Origin: Dryomyza anilis
Taxonomy: Eukaryota > Arthropoda > Insecta > Diptera > Dryomyzidae
Direction of reading: 5' to 3'
Assembly: GCA_951804985.1 (NCBI GenBank)
Contig: OX638131.1
Location: 1,116,001-1,180,000 of the forward strand
DNA: 64,000 bases
Below the pieces are notes generated by a model. It was not told the DNA's origin, ran no database searches, and saw only the letters and a list, made by a program, of their open reading frames with translations. How positions within the stretch are numbered: position 1 is the stretch's first letter; every line of letters starts with the position of its first letter. Below, one piece after another: positions 46,387 to 58,169 of this stretch. A program made the position numbers and the translations under genes.

Positions 46387-47871
46387 TTATTGCTGTTTTG
46401 ATTCATATTTCCAGATCAAAGATACTAGAACGCCATCTAGGTCTCGTTTTAAAGCTAATAATAATAATTTTCTTATATTTACATTAAAACTATGGATACA
46501 TTTTTTTAAATAAATATTTTTCTGTAAATATATATTATGCAGTACAGTGTAACTCAGAAAAATTATACAAAAAAAAAACTGAAAAACAATTAAATCGTTG
46601 TGGAAATGTTTTCAGTGTTTACTGTGCGAATTAGCGTCAAAAGGATTAAAACGCAAGTTTGAGCCATTAGCATAAAAATTCAAATTGTTATTATGATTAT
46701 CATTGTGTGCGCAAGTAAGTGAATCTTGCTGTGCGGTATAGGTCATAGGACGAGGTGGAGGATGTGGTTGCGATAGTGTAAATGGTGGCGCGATATTTGC
46801 ACAGCATAAAACTTAAAAAGAGTTTAATAAAGAAATTATAAAAAAGCATAAAATTCAAGTTATCCTTTTAAAATTCGACTGTCAGTTGTAATTCAAACTG
46901 GCAGCTATTAGCCTTTATTGTACACTCATCTAAAGTTCTCTCCTTCTACTGTGAACCGAGAGCACTCACGCTTTCGAGCGCCCTCTATCAATGTCACAAA
47001 AATGTCATTTACACTCGTACAATTACAAATTCACACATATACCCCACATACGCACTTCACGGCCTCACTCACTCAGTCACTGACAATTGTGCCGTCACGC
47101 ACACACACGTCCTCACTCACGTCCTCACTCACATACTCACAAAACAAAACACATTAAAACATATGCAAAAATTATGTTCGCATTATTTGACTGAATGTCA
47201 GACGTTGGCATGTTCGCCGTTTTGTACCCTTGAGAATATTGTTTCAATTTCATTCGAATTACATTTGTTTTTTTTGTGTGGATTTGCTGCTGCTGCCCCT
47301 GCCAGTGTTGCCAACACATGTCGCTCTTAAATTGATTGCGTTCAATTTTTATGCAAAGACACACCACGCACACGCACTGCAATAAAAACAACACACAAAC
47401 AGTCGGTATGAAAAACAGCAAAATATTAACTAAATTATTATATTTTATTTCATTTTTTCGTTTGCTGACATTTGAGCGGCCCCATCCCCAAGACTGCTTT
47501 AGCAATGTCCCGAAACTTTTGGTTTCATTTATGATGACTGTTTTTTTCTTTTTGTATTTCAATTGCTTTCTTTGTTTCTTCTCAACTTTTTATATTTTCA
47601 TACTTTTATGGTTTAACCTTTAGGTAGCCAAAAATATATATATATTTTTTACATATTAACAACCCACCAATATTACTCAGTTTCCCGGAATGCCATTGAC
47701 ATTCCTCATACAAGCAAGAACATTTTATAACCACACTCTCTTGGATATTAATAGTAAACTAAAAGATATATTATCGAAACGTATCCGTTTATAGGTACAA
47801 CATATCTTTTTAAATAAACTGTTAGATTACGAAAATAATAGAATTGTAGAAAAATTCCAATCTACACTTTT
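46387..47871. other. single-copy non-coding DNA
   Basis: CA/CTCAC-rich at 47030-47150 (CTCACTCACGTCCTCACTCA). Open frames on both strands at 47137-47623 lack motifs. Confidence 0.4.
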
Positions 47872-48330
47872 TCAAGATGTAGTTCTGAAATCGTCAATTG
47901 TTTGTATGTATTTCAGAGTTAAAACATGTATTTCAGAAGAGTTATTAAATATATCCAAGGAGGATTTTGAAGCTCCTGCCCAAATGTGCGAATTGAATTC
48001 CATTTTAGGCCGAATATAGGTAGTGTAGACAGTGCGTAAGTCAGCAGGAGTGAAGTATGTTTTACACCGTTTTAAAAAACCGAGGCACTTGGCCGCTTCT
48101 TTCGACACATTAAATATGTGATCATTCCAACGGAGATCACATTGAATTGATATGCCCAGAACGTCAAGAGCAGTCGACTGCGCAATATCCACAATACCCA
48201 TATAGAGGAGAGGAAGGGGTGAATCCATTCTTTTGTGAGATAACAGACAACATTGGGTCTTGCTTGAATTAAAATATACTCTATATCTACTATAACACCC
48301 TACTCGGAGATTGATTTAAGGTCATTATTG
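47872..48330 (-). pseudogene. non-LTR retrotransposon reverse transcriptase, C-terminal remnant
   Basis: The reverse strand encodes the C-terminal side of a Jockey/CR1-like reverse transcriptase. In 118 open codons (47872-48228) it shows VLGISIQCDLRWNDHI, then KCLGFLKRCKTYFTP, then YIRPKMEFNSHIWAGAS, the conserved series that follows the catalytic fingers/palm in this group. The same frame continues upstream past the ATG with NSSKTQCCLLSHKR, a further match, before a frameshift near 48300 into a frame with DLKSISE and a stop. After the WAGAS motif the sequence no longer resembles the family. The catalytic YADD region and the endonuclease are absent. This is a dead fragment; family name not determined. 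Confidence 0.85.
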
Positions 48331-49558
48331 AGTGTGTCATTCATAGTGCGTCTTTTACAATATATATGTTTTTTAATTGATTTTTGGGCTATTTTTCAAA
48401 ACAGCTCATTTTCGGTCCTCTTGAAGAAACCTGGGGGAAAGTGTGAAACGTTAAAATTTTACAAATAGGCAAATAATTAGATATTTCTGTATCACTTCAA
48501 GTTTATTAATAACATAAACAATATAAATACATTCAGAATATATATAAAAAATAATAATGAAATGAGCAAAAAAAAATTATGATAATTCAAAATGAATGTG
48601 AAGGAAAAGTAGTAAATATTTATAAATATTTACTAGAAATAGTATATTAATATTAAAAAATTGTGCATTTACTCGTTCTCCATTAAAATTGCTTAAATAA
48701 ATTTCGTATTTACCAAAAAAAAAAAAATGTTCCCACATTACCCCATCCAATATACCAATTTCTGCTTGGTTTAGCACAATTTAAACTACGTTCAATTATT
48801 CGCAGAACTCGTTTGTATTTTTAAAGATATTGAATATACGATACTTTAAAATATACTTATTAAATTTAAAATGTCCAAATTGCATACTTTTTGAAAGCAA
48901 ACACCATGGTACATTCAGTAAAAAAAATATTATTTTTTATGTTTTTTTTATTGTTACTTTTTTATGTATTTTAAATTTCACTTATTTTATTTTACATTAT
49001 ATTTTATTTTACCTTTTTCTGCAAGCATTCACATTTCATTAATTATTCCCCCTTGCATGAGTTTATTACAATTACTTGGAAGACATGCTGAATTTAAATC
49101 AATGCAGTATCGGAAAACAGTCTACGAATTCTAGACGCATTATTTGCAGCGTGTAAATAAGTCTCGTGACTATGGCGCCGCCTAGTGCCTTTTCGCTCCA
49201 CTAGCGACATATTTAACATTGACACGATCCATTTCCTCATGCAGACCTTTAGACCTATCACAGAACTGATCTTCAAGAATACATTATAACTATCATCAAA
49301 TGGTTTGTAGGGTTATTAAAAACTATATCATACATATTTTTACTTCACGTTAAAGGCATCACAAAATACAAATTCCAATAGGAAAAAATATACCTTCATC
49401 AAACAAAATTCCTACCGAACGAAATCCAAATAAGTTTTAGGAACATTTCTCTACAGGTACAAATTCCACTTTTTTTCTTCAAAAATATGTTAATTGATTT
49501 ATATTTAAAGTCACATATCGACGCGTTGCCTCAAAAATATGCAGAGGATTTATTATGA
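48331..49558. other. AT-rich spacer
   Basis: Nothing recognised. Confidence 0.4.
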
Positions 49559-50489
49559 ACTAGCTGGACCCGTGCACGACTCGTGCCAAGATTTTCTGAA
49601 TTCAAAGATATGGAGCGAATTTATTAATATAAAAAATTATTATATATATGAGGGGCCCATGCTTAGCTGTTGAAGTTTTTTTTATTGGTTTTATATATGT
49701 GGTAACCAAATAATTCTCCGCCAAAACAACTTTTCTCAAAGACAATTCTTTCTCAGAGCTTCTTCGCAGAATTATTCCCCGTAAAATCCACATAGAACGC
49801 TTTCCCGTAGAATTCTCCACGTAGAATTCATCCCGGTAGAATTCTTCCCGGTAGAATTCTTCCCCGTAGAGTTTTTCACAGTAGAAGTTCTAGTGTGGTG
49901 GGTTTTAATGTGGTGAGTTTTAGTGTGGTGAGTTTAAGTGTGGTGAGTTTTAGTGTGGTGAGTTTTAGTGTGGTGAGTTTTAGTGTGGTGAGTTTTGGTA
50001 TGGTGAGTGTAAGTGTGGTGAATTGTAGTGTGGTGGGTTTTAGTGTGGTGAATTTATGGGTGAATTTTAGTGTGGTGAGTTTTAGTTTGGTTAGTTTTAG
50101 TGTGGTGAGTTTGGTTTTCTTTTTCTTTCCTTTTTTTGTTTTTCATTTAGTTTGGATTGTGGTTTTATGTGATTGCTTTTGTTTTTGTATTTTTGCTTTT
50201 GGTTTTGTTTTGTTTTGTATTGTGCTTTTTTGTTTTTAAATTTTTTTTTTTTTGTATTTGAGTTTTTTGTTTCATGTTCGTAGCTGGTGAAAGTGCCGAG
50301 TTATATCGTATTGAAAGTTTAGGTTGCATGAGAGGTGCCACGCCTCTTTGTCCAATCCCGCCCATATATAGTCTATCATTCCTTCCAGACCATACCGCAT
50401 CTGTGGTAAAAATTTCAAGAAAATCGGATCAGCCGTTTAGACGGAGAAGCGGAACAAACGTGCAAACAGATTTATTATATTAATAGGAT
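49559..50489 (+). mobile_element. element family T, full-length copy 1
   Basis: Starts CTAGCTGGACCCGTGCACGA, containing the palindrome GCACGACTCGTGC, and ends CAGATTTATTATATTAATAG. Between the ends come a GTAGAATTCTTCCCGG minisatellite (49740-49880), a GTTTTAGTGTGGTGA minisatellite (49886-50120), a T-rich stretch and a conserved cassette with GTGCCGAGTTATATCGTATT, GGTGCCACGCCTCTTTGTCC, AATCGGATCAGCCGTTTAGA. No protein. The same two ends bound 59911-62170 on the other strand. The superfamily is not established; the CTAGCTGG.CCCG start and AT-rich end remind me of non-autonomous elements seen in other insects. Confidence 0.8.
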
Positions 50490-50847
50490 AGGATATACTA
50501 CATTATAACATTGGGGTGACCTTATCTTTAAATATGACTTTTTTTGCACCATTATTGATAATATGGAATTAATCAAACTCATCTTCGTTTAAAATTGTAC
50601 AGATGTGGGTGGATTTCATGCTGTGTCAAGTATACTTTGGGTTTAATTTCTTTTCAACCCCCTTAAAACAAATACATTTTTACTTCATGCGGAATATTTA
50701 TATTTTCATTTAATTTAAATTTTTACTAATACTTTAAATTTGTCCCACGAAACAACCCTCGTCAATAACAAAAAATATATTGGAAAAAAATACAAATGAA
50801 ATATGATACTCCCAGAAAGAATGTATTACGCCATAAGAAGTATTTTT

Positions 50848-51014
50848 TTATACCCTACACTAAGAGTGAAAGTTTGGTACGCCATTTGTAACACTCAGAA
50901 GGAAGCATCTCGGATATGGAAAAGTATATATATATACTTTTCTATATATATCCTGAGTCGATTTAGCGATGTCCGTCGGATAGACGTCGCCATGTGATCT
51001 AACCTTACAACTGG
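50848..51014 (-). mobile_element. mini-me/DINE-like subfamily B, internally deleted
   Basis: Both ends are kept (TATACCCTACACTAAGAGTG and CATGTGATCTAACCTTACAA), with the TA-rich piece and the core CCTGAGTCGATTTAGCGATG, but the (GTCY)n run is reduced to CCGTCGGATAGACG and the rest of the interior is gone, leaving 167 bp. Confidence 0.8.
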
Positions 51015-52409
51015 ATTTAATTTGAAAAGGGCTTAAAATTAACTCCCATTAAATAACGTCGAAACAAAATATATTAAAAACCCCTATTAACCTAAACGAA
51101 ATAATTCTAAAAAAATAAGCACAATGGCTTCCGTATTCATTTTATTAAGTTGAATAAAAATGTAGTTAACATTTTAAAAATTAATTTCTTCTACTGAAAA
51201 TTCACATTTTAAAATATAAAAATTCATTTCAGGAATATAAAAAAAAACCCGGTAACAGTGGTGTTAAGCAGCAGTTCCGAATGTCAGTGTGTTTTTCTAA
51301 TTTCAAACATCAACATGCGTGTTGTACACCAGACGTCGCTCTACGTGCTGCCGAGTATTATGTTACAACTATTCGGAGAAATGAAATTGAAATTGTGCGC
51401 TGTCCTGTGGATCCCCTAAACATACAAGACCCACAAAATTGTTGATTTGTGTTTCTTTGACGTTGTCGCCATCTGCTGGTGCTTTAATAAACTAAATAAA
51501 TATTCTACGATTGACTGCGTAGCTCACATTAAGTAACCGAAACTATTAACTTAAGTCGCACAAAAGTCAACCATGGGGTTGGGGTTTGGCTGACTAACAT
51601 AGGCCGGCCTTACTTTTGGGTACATTCGATTTACTGCAATATTTGTATTTAGTTCAACTTGCTATCGTATCGGCAAATATTATAAAATATTTATGTGCTG
51701 GCTGGAACTGAACTAATTGAATGCTGAGCCACAAAAAGTGATGCAGAAGACCCTACGACTTTTAATGAATAACAGATCAACCTCAGAAGCTGCTACAAAC
51801 GCGGACTGTTTTTGCACAAATGGCCGCTGAGTTCGACGAACGTGTGGCAGAACGAAAGCAGGACGAAATGCAAAAATATAAAAAATAAAAATTGTGAAAA
51901 TACGCAATCAAAGTAAACGTGTGGCAATCGTTGAAAACCAAGTTAACAGCAGCCAGCACTTGAGTCAGTTGCAACTGTTGCACTATTGATGAGTTGCTGT
52001 TGCGTTGCCGTTACAGTTGCCGCAGTGTAACCGACTAATTAAGGCAGCTGGGTGGAAGGAAGCAAGAATGGAGGGAGCCACATTCAAGTGGTGTTTGATG
52101 CAGTTTTTACTGTTTCAAGTGCCTCATACGGTGCGATTGCTGCGGTGAATAATCAAGTGCAACTCGTGGATTGATGGATGCATATTTAAAGTTGATCATT
52201 GCAAATAACCTGTTTATTTTCTGTCTTTTCAGAGGAGGATTTTGTGCTTTTTAAGTTAAAGTGCTGCTTATAGTTGCTGGCATTTGTGAAATTCAAATGC
52301 CAAAGTTCGACCAACTAAATTCGAAATTCTGAAAAGTAAATAAAATTACAAAACTTTAACCGCAACATTACACAAACAACAAAAATAACATTTAACACCC
52401 AGTGCAAAG
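51015..52409. other. single-copy non-coding DNA
   Basis: 51240-51560 is balanced in composition (ACACCAGACGTCGCTCTACG, TCGCCATCTGCTGGTGCT). A good acceptor CTGTCTTTTCAG at 52232 is followed by only 13 open codons. No gene recognised. Confidence 0.4.
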
Positions 52410-52797
52410 TTTTCACAGCATCTATCGATTGGCACCTAACATAACAAATAACAAAAACTCGAAAATTTATTTTTAAATAGGTAATGATGCCAATCGATAG
52501 GTACTTTAAAAACAAACAATAAAAGCATTCCCAGAATTATTTTAACTTGGAACAATAAAAAGTTATGGCAATAAAATGAAAAGATTCGCCCTTTTGGTTT
52601 TGTCTTTTGTGGCTAGAAGTATCCAACAAAACCACACACGATTTAGACACAGTATACTTCAATTTCAAAAATAAGAAGAAGACGTAGAAGAAAAAGAAGA
52701 GCAGCAAAATAAGAGGAAGAGCAATTGTCGTGATTTCAAAAATGCAAAAAAAAAACGCAAATGTTAAAAATTACCCTTTGTTGTCATAGAACGATAT
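52410..52797 (-). mobile_element. foldback element family F, copy 4, with inserted 77-bp block
   Basis: Has the paired CTATCGATTGGCA / TGCCAATCGATAGG boxes, GAAAAGATTCGCCCTTTTGG and the outer CGCAAATGTTAAAAATTACC. At 52661-52740 a block that belongs to no other copy splits the outer region. Confidence 0.7.
52661..52740 (+). repeat. 77-bp block, copy 1 (inside foldback element)
   Basis: AATTTCAAAAATAAGAAGAA ... GTGATTTCAAA; nearly identical to 52999-53077 (about four differences by eye). Confidence 0.9.
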
Positions 52798-52998
52798 GGA
52801 AAATTATTTTTAGGGACCTTCGACAAGCATAATTCTTTTGTTTTCTACAGGGCCAATGCCCAAAAAAAAAAAACAACATCAACGCCTAATGAAAATTTAT
52901 TCAAAGCAATTGAAGAAGTTGAAGTTGTCCTCACCCTACATCTTCAGTTTGTGTCCTCGATGAGTGTCCTGTAACTGCATAAACTTTTTCAAATTACA

Positions 52999-53077
52999 AT
53001 TTCAAAAATAAGAAGAAGACGTAGAAGAAAAAGAAGAGCAATAAAATAAGAGGATGAGCAATTCTCGTGATTTCAAA
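52999..53077 (+). repeat. 77-bp block, copy 2 (in single-copy DNA)
   Basis: Same orientation as copy 1, 338 bp downstream. GAA-rich; continues into unrelated sequence on both sides. Confidence 0.9.
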
Positions 53078-53715
53078 GGTGGTCTCAACCAATTGCAACT
53101 CAAACAAAACTTTAATTGCAAAAAAAAACTAAAATAATCTCAAAAATAACTTTGAAGCAAATGTTGTAGAAAATATTCTGATCGCCGCACGGGTCCTGCG
53201 GGCCAAGTAATGATTCGAAAGTTATTTCAATTCCGACCGCAACAACAACAGAAAAACATCATTTCAAATTAACCACATTCAGAGCCATAACAACAGCAAG
53301 AAGAAGAAGAAGAAGAAATAGGAATGAAATTGTTTATGAAATTATTGCAAAATTAGTCGATGCTCTGAAGTTTGTGTTAGTATTAATATTTTTGTTGTTT
53401 TGCTGCTTCATTATGGCGCAAATTGAATTCGAAAGTTAATTTTTGCTGCTACTAGCTACACTGATTGCTGAAGAATGCGAACAACTTTTAGTTTTTTTTT
53501 TCTGTTGTTGTTGTTATGACATAGTAACGCAATTAAACGAGTATCAACAAAAACTACATTAACAGCAATCACCGCGTAAGTGTTGCTGGTGACTTCCGGT
53601 TCAACACTTCCGGCTTCGTTGTATTTGTTTTGCTGACTTTGTATTTTTTTTTTTGCTGCATTGACTGAATGCGCGGTCACCGTTTAAAGTGTACTGCTTT
53701 TTATTATTGCTGCTC
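53078..53715. other. spacer with (GAA)n
   Basis: (GAA)n at 53300-53322; nothing else recognised. Confidence 0.4.
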
Positions 53716-53880
53716 TCAAATCGTTAGAATCGCATCAGCGGCCACTCCAGTCGGACCGTGTGTCCAGAAGAAACCAGCGATCAGTGCAGCACCACCGTTG
53801 CAATTAGAGATGGGGTTTAGCGTAATATGGGTCAACCCCAAGTGACATCGGTAGCCGGCCAGACGACTGCCCAGTGCATC
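53716..53880 (-). other. candidate terminal exon or conserved block (weak)
   Basis: On the reverse strand CTTTCATCATTCTAG is a fair acceptor; it is followed by exactly 54 codons and a TGA, DALGSRLAGYRCHLGLTHIT at the start and VAADAILTI at the end, with G/C-rich third positions. The opposite strand is open over the same interval in one frame too (VGPCVQKKPAISAAPPLQLE). The clear rise in GC against the flanks is the main observation. No family recognised. Confidence 0.2.
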
Positions 53881-53928
53881 CTAGAATGATGAAAGTGTGC
53901 ATAATTAATGCTGAAAATTACACAGAAT

Positions 53929-54779
53929 AAAAATTCTTCAATATGATGAATTTATTCATATATATTATGAATTTTTTCACAAACTACCAGATTCATCATA
54001 TTGATACCTTTGTCCATTAAATGACATATTAATGAATGCATTCATAATATATATGAACAAAATATTCAATACAATGAATTTGAATTGTCATATTGATAAA
54101 TTTGTTCCTAATACTTAAAAAAAAAAAAATATATATTTTATAAAATATTTCCAAATAAAAGTATTGCAAACATTTTATTTAAAAAATTACAGTCAAAAAT
54201 TACAGTCAAAAATTAAAAAAAAATCCGAAAAAAATGTTTCGAACAAACAAAAAAAAATGTCCGAAAAAAAAATTGGCCAAAAAAAAATTTTTTGGAAAAA
54301 AAAACCAAACAAAAATAATTTTTTGGAAAAAAAAATGTATAGAAAAAAAAATCGAAAAAAATGTATTTTCTAAAATTTTTTTTTTTTTTTATATATTTTT
54401 TATAAAAAAATTTATAGAATAAAAATTTCTAAAAAAATTATTTTCAAAAAAACAATTTTTTTTAAATATATTTTTTATATATATAAGTTTTTATTAGTAC
54501 AAAGTTTCATTTATAAATAAATATATTATAAAACATTTTACTATAGAACTGAAACGTACGGCAAAAAAAGAAACGGAAAAAAAATATTTTGATTGAAATT
54601 TCGTTTAATGAACAGCGTTCTTCAATATGATGAACATATATGTTGTATTTTATATTTTGGTTCATTAATATGATGAAACGTATTCTTCGCATACAGTTCA
54701 AAATATTGAAGAACACTTTTTCGACAGTTACCAAGTGTTCTTTATATTTATGATAGCATTCATAACATTGATGACTTTA
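53929..54779. mobile_element. MITE family M2, copy 3
   Basis: Starts TACACAGAATAAAAATTCTT, then CTACCAGATTCATCATATTG, an A/T homopolymer core (54115-54480), and the conserved 3' block with GAAGAACACTTTTTCGACAG and ACCAAGTGTTCTTTATATTT. It stops just before the terminal CATCAATATGATG/CCTGTG seen in copy 1. Lysine/phenylalanine-rich frames here are artefacts of the A/T runs. Confidence 0.65.
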
Positions 54780-55400
54780 GGGGTCCAAGTCTCCAAAGAT
54801 TTTTTTTTTTTTTGATTTTGGGGATTTAGGAATTTTCTTAAAACCTTCATAGTTTAATTGTTTCTTATTTCTTCGAGGAGTAATTGATATTTTTTATACA
54901 GTTTTTCTGAAGAGTTGTTAGCGGTGTACTGTACATGTTGAACTCTTATCTTTAATGCATACATTTCTTTCAGTGTCTCCACATTCGCTGCCATGCATAT
55001 AAATGATTGTTGTGAGTGATAACATTAAACAGCATAAACAATTTGCGCCAAAAACAAATGAAAAACGCGCTACGCATTTTAGGACCACTTGTTTTTGTTT
55101 TAAGACACTTGTTTTGGTTTAAATTTGGCGTCCGTCGCATGTCGTGTGTTTAACAGTTCAGCATGCTGAGTGCGTACGCAGTATGTCATTTGTGTTTGTG
55201 ACACTTCAAAGATTGCAACTACAAAGTCATTAAATGAAAGAAACAATAAAAAATCCAATTGCACCTCAAAAATCTAAGTGTTTTATTACATAGTTTATTA
55301 AAGAAAATATTTTGTCTAAAACCTTTTTTATTTTTTTTATTAAAATGTTAAAAATATCGCATAAAATTATCAAATTTCAACAACACAAATATTTATCTAC
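54780..55400. other. spacer
   Basis: Nothing recognised. Confidence 0.4.
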
Positions 55401-56960
55401 GTTATTGCTAAACTCTGAACCGTGATGTTTGAAGTGTGCGGAACAACATTTTATAATAATTGTAGCTGGTATTTTTACCATATATGGTCGCAAAAATAGC
55501 GCAACATTCAGGCAACATTGGGGCAACATTGCGCCTGCCAGAGCAGCCGTCGATAAATTGCTGTAAATGCATCCCCAGGGACATGGATGTACACTTAATT
55601 TGCGCAAAAATACAAATTACAAATGCATGCATTATAAAGTTTTGTATTTTTAGTATAAAACAAAATATATCTGGTGTATATTTTGGAAAGCCATAAAAAG
55701 CCCTTAAACCACGCGGAATTTGGCCACGCAATAAAACGTGCAACAAAGTGGAGACACTCGAAGGGGACGAATAGGAATTTATTGGACGCCATGTTAAGCT
55801 TAACGCAGAGAGCTGCCAGATCGATGTGACAGAAGGCAGATAGACAGACCTGGTGGCGGCAGCAACACCACCACAACTAGCAACAATTGCCACAAGTGCG
55901 GCCCACTGTTTGCTCGCAGGGGTCACCTGTGGCACGCTGGTCGCTGCTGGCTTAAAATGCTCATCAAAAATAAATTGCGATGCGTTGCGTTGCGGTTAGC
56001 AGGACACACTACACAGCACTCTGTCTGTCTGCCCGTGTGTCTGTGTTTGTCGTATGCCTGCCGCAGTGGCTGCATCCTGACGCCGTCATTTACATTGCAT
56101 AATTTAAGGATGTCCTGCGGTTTTGTCATCAATTAAGCAAAACGTGATTTTAATGTTTTGGTGAGCGCTGCACTGTTTGCCCGCTGTAGTGCGTTGCGGT
56201 ATCCGAAAATAAATGCGATAATTAGCGGCGCCAAATGACGCCAATCGAATGCCGAATGCTAAAAGTTATGCATGTCGTATGAGTAACATTATTAAAATCA
56301 TCATTTAGAAGCCCCAGCGCACGCCGAACGTCTTCGTTAATTTGCATGAATTACACGAATGCCACGCAATCAACTTGAAGTAATCTGCCACCCAATCGCA
56401 GCGGCACCTCACCGCCAGCAGCTGCGTTAAAACGCATTAAATCAACCGCAGCAATGGCGGGCAACAAATTGGCGCGCTTGATTTTAATTTAGATTGGCGC
56501 AGCGCAAAATAATTGAAACAAGGACTCGCGAACAAATGAGCGAACGAGCGCGCGCAGGATCTCGACAAGAAATCAACGTGCTTAAGGAGTCGTGGCGCCC
56601 TCACAAAAACCAACAAAGCAGCAAACAAACGAAATACACGGCAAAGAAAAATAATATGCTGCAGTTGCTCCACTTCATTTGCAGAGCGCGCAGACAATTA
56701 ATCACGGCGCTGCATGAGACGGGCTTCAAGGACCTTTTGCACCGCACTGCATTGCACAGCCACCGCATTTATCAAACCGATTCAATTTCAGCGACTGCAG
56801 CGCGGTTCTTCGGAAATTTCAATTATTCGAAATTATTTGAAAATTACAACTGCTGCGCATTTATCGCGCCTTGTGACTCCTCACACAGCGATACCTCGGA
56901 AACTTGAGGAGTCGTCGTACCCGAAACACCTTCGCCATTGAATTGCATTTCATGCTCTGC
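55401..56960. other. GC-richer single-copy block
   Basis: The longest stretch of balanced or GC-rich sequence in the window, with no copy elsewhere in it. It holds the longest unexplained frames: 175 codons on the reverse strand (55408-55935, no ATG start seen at its upstream end) and 137 on the plus strand (56494-56907, also not starting with ATG). Neither shows a motif or repeats, and other frames are open at the same places. Conserved regulatory DNA or an unrecognised exon are both possible. Confidence 0.35.
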
Positions 56961-58169
56961 TTGTATTTTGTGTGGTTTTCGAAATTAAAAGTCGAAGACG
57001 AATGGCACAGTTTATCTGGAGCTTTGTTGTTTTAAGAACATCAATCAATCGTTTTAGTTTGAGTTTATTTCTGTTCAATATGTTCTCAATATGTTGTACT
57101 TGAAACACCGAATTTACACACAAAAATCTTTTGGTGTACCTACCCTTTAGATATCTCTACTTACTAGGTATATTTCGTTCGATTAGTATACCTAATGGTT
57201 TCAACACAATAGTTTGTTCCTCATTAGTGTTTGAGTTTTTATATTGATGGCAAATTATATCACACCGATTTCTTTATAAATCGCAAAAGACGGTCACTAT
57301 ATAGATTTCGTTAGTATTCAACTCAACACAGCAAAACCTTGTAAAACTTAGACTATGAAAAGTAAATACGAAGAATTGTCATTATATTTACAAAAACACT
57401 TCAAAATGGTCCACTTTTGGCGGAAAATTTCAAATTAGAATCTTTTATATTGTATACATTTTTAAAGATTGACTTATAAGAGCATACTGCAGATTTTGAT
57501 CGAATTTCATATGAAAATTTGAAAACAAACGTTTTTAATTTTAATTTCGAAATCTTAGTGAATATATTATTTTTCAAATGAAGACAAACAGCATATTTTG
57601 ACTTCAACGATTTCAATTCGTTTGGAAAATTATTTATTATATTAAGATATCGAAATTCAAATCGGCTAAGTCCATGCTATGATATTTGAGAAAAACACGT
57701 TTATAATGTAAACAGTAATTTAAAATACTAAATATCCAATATGATAACAACAATCAAATTTAAAATTTTATGCAACATATTCCTGCTGTAATCCAGAAAA
57801 TATTAAGGTTTTAATTAAAGACTAATTTTAAATGAGGAGATTTTGGGCAATTTTGAATGCCTACTTCTATGTTTTTAATGTACATCAATATACAAAATAT
57901 TACTAATAAACTAATGATTATTTATTTATTGGATAAATAAAAATACAACCTATTACATAGAAAAATGTGTACAAACAAAATTATATTGTATTGACAAAAA
58001 AAAAAAATTAAATTAGGGCTTATTGATACGAGGTTTTTCAATTTTTTGACTTTCGACGTATTTAGTGGTTAAAAATTTGAAATTAGGAAAATATAGAAAA
58101 TCTACTATTTTGCAAATTATTTTTAGATTTAAAAAAAAAATATAAAAAACCAGAAATTAATATTTTTTA
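56961..58169. other. AT-rich spacer
   Basis: Nothing recognised. CACACAAAAATCTTTTGG at 57117 resembles the end of MITE M1 but no partner end was found. Confidence 0.4.

Noticed and set aside
52233..52276. Splice acceptor TTTTCTGTCTTTTCAG followed by EEDFVLFKLKCCL
   Set aside because: Only 13 codons to a stop and no other support.
55408..55935. 175-codon reverse-strand frame
   Set aside because: Begins at a GTG rather than ATG, overlaps other open frames on both strands, shows no domain. Kept only as part of a GC-rich block.
56494..56907. 137-codon plus-strand frame, just after an AG
   Set aside because: Non-ATG start at a TTG, weak acceptor context (TTTTAATTTAG), no recognisable motif; composition alone explains the lack of stops.
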